64,000 bases of DNA, from contig CAYYOV010000016.1 in assembly GCA_964473365.1 (NCBI GenBank), forward strand, positions 8,146 through 72,145, in the 5' to 3' direction. The notes beneath the pieces were generated by a model. It ran no database searches. It saw nothing but the letters and a program-made list of their open reading frames with translations, and had not been told where the DNA came from. A program made the translations under genes and the position numbers. Of the stretch, positions 60,551 to 64,000 are shown one piece after another; the stretch's first letter is position 1; each line of letters begins with the position of its first letter. The stretch is from 2-02-FULL-55-14 sp964473365. Its GTDB lineage: Bacteria > Bacteroidota > Ignavibacteria > UBA10030.

Positions 60551-61395
60551 TGGAAGCCCCGTCCAGCGGATCGTTCAGTCTGCCGCCGCTTCGCATGGAG
60601 GCGGTGGCCGATCTGCTCGTACGATTCATCCATGACGGCGTCACCAACTCCGGATTCGATCGTGCCGTTCTTGGCCTCTCCGGCGGGGTCGATTCCGCAG
60701 TCGTCGCAGCTCTCGCAGCGCGGGCGCTTGGTCCGTCGAACGTACTCGGCGTTCTGATGCCTCACCGGCAAAGTTCGTCCGCTGCGACCGATGATGCCCT
60801 GGCTGTCGTGGCGGCAACGGGCATCCGGCAGGAGAAGGTCGACATCACTCCTCTTGTCGACGGCTTCGTCGAGGCCGCTGGACCTCCCGACCGTGTTCGG
60901 CTTGGGAACGTCATGGCGCGGGCGCGAATGATCGTCGTGTACGACCGGTCGGCGCGTGACGGTGCCCTTGTCCTCGGGACGAGCAACAAGACGGAGCTGA
61001 TGCTTGGCTACGGGACACTGCACGGCGACCTTGCGTCGGCCTTGAACCCAATCGGCGACCTCTACAAGACGTATCTGTGGGAATTGGCGTCGCATCTTGG
61101 GGTGCCCGAACGCATTGTGAAGAAGGCCCCAACTGCGGACCTCTGGGAAGGACAAACGGACGAGGCCGAACTCGGGTTCACGTATCGTGAGGCGGACCGG
61201 CTGCTCTACCTGATGGTCGATGAGCGTCGGACGGACGAAGAACTCGGCGGGGCTGGTTTCCCTCCGGACCTGATCGCGAAGGTGCGCGACCGCGTGCGAC
61301 GATATCAGTTCAAACGTCGGCCGCCAGTGATCGCGAAGATCGGCCAGCGCACCGTGAACGTCGATTTCCGGTATCCACGCGACTGGGGGCTGTGA
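60550..61395 (+). CDS. nadE: NH3-dependent NAD+ synthetase
   Basis: A 281-residue adenylating amidoligase making NAD from deamido-NAD, ATP and ammonia. The PP-loop LGLSGGVDSAVVAALA, NVMARARMIVVYD, VLGTSNKTELMLGYGT, GDLASALNPIGDLYKT and the KKAPTADLWEGQTDE motif are all present. There is no glutaminase domain, so it depends on free ammonia. The start is ATG 60550 overlapping the lat stop (TGATG); a GTG 3 bases earlier is also possible. Coupling to two NAD-linked or amino-group-moving enzymes may be only operon convenience. Confidence 0.93.
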   Translation: MEAPSSGSFSLPPLRMEAVADLLVRFIHDGVTNSGFDRAVLGLSGGVDSAVVAALAARALGPSNVLGVLMPHRQSSSAATDDALAVVAATGIRQEKVDITPLVDGFVEAAGPPDRVRLGNVMARARMIVVYDRSARDGALVLGTSNKTELMLGYGTLHGDLASALNPIGDLYKTYLWELASHLGVPERIVKKAPTADLWEGQTDEAELGFTYREADRLLYLMVDERRTDEELGGAGFPPDLIAKVRDRVRRYQFKRRPPVIAKIGQRTVNVDFRYPRDWGL

Positions 61396-61456
61396 TGTCA
61401 CGAACGAACATCGCAAGCCGCAGAGATCACGCAGCGCCGCGGGGGTCCAACTCCTG

Positions 61457-62173
61457 ATGGAAGCCGTCGCCCCCGGGACCCTCTACATCGTCGCCACGCC
61501 GATCGGCCATCTGCAGGACATCTCCCATCGGGCGATCGAGGTCCTGAAGGGCGTGTCGTTGATCGCCGCAGAGGACACACGCACGACCCGCGTCCTGCTC
61601 GATCACTACCAGATCATCACTCCCACCGTCTCGTACCACAGTCACAACGAAGTCCGTCGAGTCCCGCAATTGATCGACCGTCTGCGCGCAGGAGGCTCGG
61701 TCGCCGTGGTGTCGGATGCGGGGACGCCCGGGATCTCCGACCCGGCCAGCGTGGTGGTCCGTGCGGCGCTACAGCACGGATTCCCTGTCGTTCCTATCCC
61801 AGGTGCGACAGCCTTTGTTTCCGCGCTCGTCGTGAGCGGACTCCGAACGGATCGGTTCGTGTTTGAGGGATTCCTTCCGGTCAAGAAGGGGCGCAGGACA
61901 CGATTGACAGAACTGGCGACGGAGGAGCGGACGATCGTGCTGTATGAATCGCCGCACCGGATCGAGCGAACGGTCCGGGAGCTCCTTGAACACCTTGGTG
62001 ACCGACGGGTGGTCCTGGCGCGTGAGTTGACGAAGAAGTTCGAGGAGATCTATCGCGGAAGGCTCTCCGAGGCGGTTGTCCATCTCGAGAAGAAGTCGCC
62101 GCGGGGGGAATTTGTGGTGATCGTCGAGGGATTGGAAGCGGGCATGGAACCGGGCAGTCACGATGGCGTGTGA
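61457..62173 (+). CDS. rsmI: 16S rRNA (cytidine-1402-2'-O)-methyltransferase RsmI
   Basis: A 238-residue SAM-dependent methyltransferase of the tetrapyrrole-methylase fold that modifies C1402 in the ribosomal decoding centre. Motifs: GTLYIVATPIGHLQDISHRA, LIAAEDTRTTRVLLDHY, SYHSHNE, VAVVSDAGTPGISDPAS, VPIPGATAFVSALVVSG and VLARELTKKFEEIYRG. The C-terminal domain seen in longer RsmI proteins is short here. The 61 bases before it carry remnants of a CGCAAGCCGCAGAGATCACG-type repeat. Confidence 0.95.
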   Translation: MEAVAPGTLYIVATPIGHLQDISHRAIEVLKGVSLIAAEDTRTTRVLLDHYQIITPTVSYHSHNEVRRVPQLIDRLRAGGSVAVVSDAGTPGISDPASVVVRAALQHGFPVVPIPGATAFVSALVVSGLRTDRFVFEGFLPVKKGRRTRLTELATEERTIVLYESPHRIERTVRELLEHLGDRRVVLARELTKKFEEIYRGRLSEAVVHLEKKSPRGEFVVIVEGLEAGMEPGSHDGV

Positions 62174-62209
62174 CCCCGAATACGGCGATCGGCGGCGAGA
62201 ACCATTATC

Positions 62210-62383
62210 ATGATCCAATCACGGACACGGACGAACGTGCAACGTTACGAACTCAGACCTCTGACACCCGAAGAGCATCGTGCGATCCAGCAGGTGTTGG
62301 ATGAGCAGCTCGAGCAGCAGCGCTGGTGCGTCATCGTGGTGCTCCAGGACCTCGTGACCGAGATCGCCATCGCGATCAACTGA
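62210..62383 (+). CDS. Small hypothetical protein, 57 residues
   Basis: A 57-codon frame starting ATG at 62210 (MIQSRTRTNVQRYELRP) and ending ATEIAIAIN-like (LVTEIAIAIN). The middle is an amphipathic helix (EEHRAIQQVLDEQLEQQR), followed by a hydrophobic stretch (WCVIVVLQDLV). It starts 37 bases after rsmI and its end overlaps the convergent gene at 62376 by 8 bases. No known family is recognised. Codon use resembles the neighbours, but the ribosome binding site is weak. Confidence 0.35.
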   Translation: MIQSRTRTNVQRYELRPLTPEEHRAIQQVLDEQLEQQRWCVIVVLQDLVTEIAIAIN

Positions 62384-62723
62384 GGTCGGGTGATTCACCC
62401 ATCCTGGTCAGAACATACGACAGGATGGTCTTCGCGTCTTCCATCGGGGCCACAGACCTCGATCGGAAATCCTCCCCCAGTCGTGCTCCAAGCCTCTCCG
62501 CAGCTTCACGTACCCCTTCCGGTGTTCCAGGGTCGATACTGAGACTCCGCAGCTGACGGAGAAAGTCCCTCCCCAGTTCGAGCCGCGCGTCTCTCCGCTG
62601 CCATTCGGTGAGCACGATCCCGACCGCTCTCCGCAGGCACGTGCGCACCCTTCCGGCATTTCCCGATCGCTCTCCGTCGGCCGCTCGGGCCAATTCGAGC
62701 ACCAGGTCCTCTCGCCAGCTCAT
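62376..62723 (-). CDS. Helical hypothetical protein, possibly HEPN-like
   Basis: A 115-residue, almost wholly helical protein starting MSWREDLVLELARAADGER. The segment GNAGRVRTCLRRAVGIVLTE recalls a family of small uncharacterised proteins in this phylum with a GNEGRARVCARRAAG pattern and a possible HEPN-type four-helix fold, though the RxxxxH catalytic motif of HEPN RNases is not seen. AGGAGGAGG lies directly upstream and the ATG overlaps the glycosylase stop (ATGA). Function unknown. A longer frame opening at 62783 is rejected in favour of this coupled start. Confidence 0.6.
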   Translation of the reverse strand: MSWREDLVLELARAADGERSGNAGRVRTCLRRAVGIVLTEWQRRDARLELGRDFLRQLRSLSIDPGTPEGVREAAERLGARLGEDFRSRSVAPMEDAKTILSYVLTRMGESPDLS

Positions 62724-63631
62724 GCCTCCTCCTGACCGAAGTCGCTGCCCCGTTCGTACCAGTGGCGCGTCATATCCAACCAATACATCAATCCGCAGAA
62801 GCGGCCGAAATCCCGGTAACGTCGTTCGATCGTCTTTCCGGTAACGCGTCGTCCGGCGTGATAGCGTTCAGCGTATACGCGGGTGATCCATGAATCGTGT
62901 GCGTACCGGTGGTAGACGCCATGCAGGCGGAGCAGATTGTCCGCTGCGTACGGTCCGATCCCTTTGATCTGACGAAGCATGCTCTCCTTTTCTTCGGGGG
63001 TGAGCGTGTTCGACCGAAGCGCTTCGATGTCCAGTGCGCCCGAAGCACAACGCCGGGCCAATTCCACAAGGTATGGAGATCGATATCCCGCCTTCATGAC
63101 CGTACGATAGAACGATTCTGGTTTGGCAGCCATGGCAGCGGGCGTCGGGAACGTCCGCCGATCGCCCACGGGTACGCCGAGGCGGTCGACCAGCCGCTCC
63201 ACCATCAGCTCGGTCAGCGACCAGGAACAGTTCGTCGTGCAGATCATCTTGACGGCGTCCTCGAACGCCGTCGGTGCACGCAGGATACGCCCCGCACCGA
63301 ACCGTGGTACCCAGCGATATTCGGGATGCCGGCGCGCGACGCGATGCAACTCTGTCACGTCTTCATCCAGTCGCAGGACCGAAGTGATGACGCGTCTGAT
63401 CGCGGCGCGGTGCGGCGTCAGGTTCGAGGTAGAAGAAGTAATGAGCGCCCGCACGCGGCGCTCAGATTGTGCCGCCGTGACAAGCACCGGGATGTCGTTC
63501 GGGAGCATCGCGGCGAATGACAGCTGTCGGCGGACCCGGTCGACGCTAAAGGGGGGAAGGACCGACCAGCCGTGGCTGACGACAAGGGACCAGAGCCGAT
63601 AGTCCGCCGGCGCGGACAGTTCGATCCTCAT
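62720..63631 (-). CDS. AlkA-like HhH-GPD DNA glycosylase
   Basis: About 303 residues from the ATG at 63631. An N-terminal AlkA-type domain (RLWSLVVSHGWSVLPPFSVD) precedes the helix-hairpin-helix GPD domain: FEDAVKMICTTNCSWSLTEL, GYRSPYLVELARRC, the hairpin LRQIKGIGPYAADNLLRLHG and the downstream catalytic aspartate in YAHDSWITRVY. It should excise alkylated bases such as 3-methyladenine. It overlaps the genes on both sides by ATGA. A longer frame opening at 63769 lies inside the YdeI gene and is not used. Confidence 0.82.
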   Translation of the reverse strand: MRIELSAPADYRLWSLVVSHGWSVLPPFSVDRVRRQLSFAAMLPNDIPVLVTAAQSERRVRALITSSTSNLTPHRAAIRRVITSVLRLDEDVTELHRVARRHPEYRWVPRFGAGRILRAPTAFEDAVKMICTTNCSWSLTELMVERLVDRLGVPVGDRRTFPTPAAMAAKPESFYRTVMKAGYRSPYLVELARRCASGALDIEALRSNTLTPEEKESMLRQIKGIGPYAADNLLRLHGVYHRYAHDSWITRVYAERYHAGRRVTGKTIERRYRDFGRFCGLMYWLDMTRHWYERGSDFGQEEA

Positions 63632-64000
63632 GCGCTCACCGCCATCGGGCGTGGTTTCGTCCCGGTCGTTGCGGCCCTGAGGATCTCGCGCAGCCTCGCC
63701 TGCCGGGTCGCGGGACGTTTTGCAGTATGGAGCCACCAGAGGACGGCCCGCTTGGTGCTCAAGCTCCACGCGTCGAATCCCGACCCCGCGGCCTTGTTTG
63801 CGCGAAACGCTTTGGCGAGTTCAGCAGGAAGGACAAGCCGGTCGATCTTCGACAGCGCGTTCCAGGTCCCGTCTCGTTTGGCGGCTCGGACCTTCGCCAT
63901 GCCGGCCTCGGTCATCCTGTCGCGCTTGATGAGGGAAGCGACGCGACGTTTGTTCGGGTCGGACCATGTGCTGCCCGGCTTGCGCGGCGTGAAGAGCTGT
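63628..64000 (-). CDS. YdeI/OmpD-associated family protein, C-terminal part
   Basis: The frame runs open to the window edge, so only about 123 C-terminal residues are seen. It reads FTPRKPGSTWSDPNKRRV at the edge, then MTEAGMAKVRAAKRDGTWNA, VLPAELAKAFRANKAAGSGF, FDAWSLSTKRAVLWWLHTAK and RPATRQARLREILRAA, the recognised pattern of the YdeI/bacteriocin-protection family (DUF1905-associated). In other bacteria this family is linked to peptide or antibiotic resistance with unclear mechanism. It is the first visible gene of the coupled trio with the glycosylase and the helical protein. Confidence 0.85.
   Translation of the reverse strand, partial: QLFTPRKPGSTWSDPNKRRVASLIKRDRMTEAGMAKVRAAKRDGTWNALSKIDRLVLPAELAKAFRANKAAGSGFDAWSLSTKRAVLWWLHTAKRPATRQARLREILRAATTGTKPRPMAVSA

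Noticed and set aside
1..64000. CRISPR arrays, tRNA/rRNA genes, transposases, prophage or integron structures
   Set aside because: None was seen by eye. The only long direct repeat is the duplicated pilin-like unit, and the other repeats are short intergenic arrays.

Overview
The window reads as a chromosomal contig, probably metagenome-derived, from the Bacteroidota/Chlorobiota superphylum, most likely an Ignavibacteria or Kapabacteria type. The evidence is a secreted giant protein with a type IX secretion (T9SS) C-terminal signal (NYPNPFNPSTTI), a PorV/PorQ-like protein, ExbB/ExbD-linked surface genes, DUF4159, DUF5683 and DUF4296-like families, and a Tol-propeller/outer-membrane barrel metallopeptidase. 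Bases are GC-rich. Shine-Dalgarno sites are strong in front of some genes and absent in front of others. I saw no rRNA, tRNA, CRISPR array or transposase. One 100-base N gap (51851-51950) sits inside a heptamer repeat.

Layout. 1-6946 (+): tail of TamB, RNase R, and a metallopeptidase-propeller-barrel fusion, tightly packed. 7196-28050 (-): a PstS-like lipoprotein, then a 20-kb, 12-gene surface cluster transcribed from about 28.1 kb down to a strong terminator at 8204-8242. In order of transcription it holds ExbB, two ExbD, a discoidin-type secreted protein, a PorV-like protein, a 1005-residue barrel, a 1045-residue TPR protein, a TonB-like anchored DUF4159 protein, a DUF4159 lipoprotein, a DUF5683 protein, a small lipoprotein and a 1649-residue ASH-repeat T9SS substrate. 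28173-37618 (-): an Atg22/UMF1-type transporter, NusB, leucine dehydrogenase, a transmembrane nucleotidyl cyclase with TPRs, glycogen phosphorylase and acetate kinase. 37753-40538 (+): a UvrD/PcrA-type helicase broken in two by an in-frame stop-containing segment, and a GT2 glycosyltransferase. 40552-46309 (-): a response regulator, a GHL10-type lipoprotein, an XRE-S24 regulator with its own operators, a DUF4296-like lipoprotein, and three tandem pilin-like genes, two of them identical. 46432-62383 (+): housekeeping genes uvrB, comF, gap, pgk, rhomboid, ispG, plsY, htrA, purB, a lysine-catabolic pair (aldehyde dehydrogenase and lysine 6-transaminase), nadE and rsmI. 62376-64000 (-): a helical hypothetical, an AlkA-like glycosylase and a YdeI-family protein, stop/start overlapped.

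How the genes work together. The surface cluster looks like a proton-driven inner-membrane motor (ExbB/D) wired to periplasmic DUF4159 and TPR proteins and to an outer-membrane barrel with a PorV-like partner. The usual TonB C-terminal domain is absent; a TonB-like anchor is joined to DUF4159 instead. This is the best candidate in the window for an undescribed system. The second is the tandem pilin-like locus, where two non-identical upstream regions both carry a sigma-54-like element at the same distance from the start codon.

Many genes have a recognisable promoter of the form TTGCAN or TTGNNN, 17 bases, TAnnnT. Two of these lie so close to the ATG that the transcript would be leaderless or nearly so (uvrB and the response regulator). 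Intergenic spaces often hold decayed short-period repeats rather than genes. No gene-free stretch exceeds about 270 bases.
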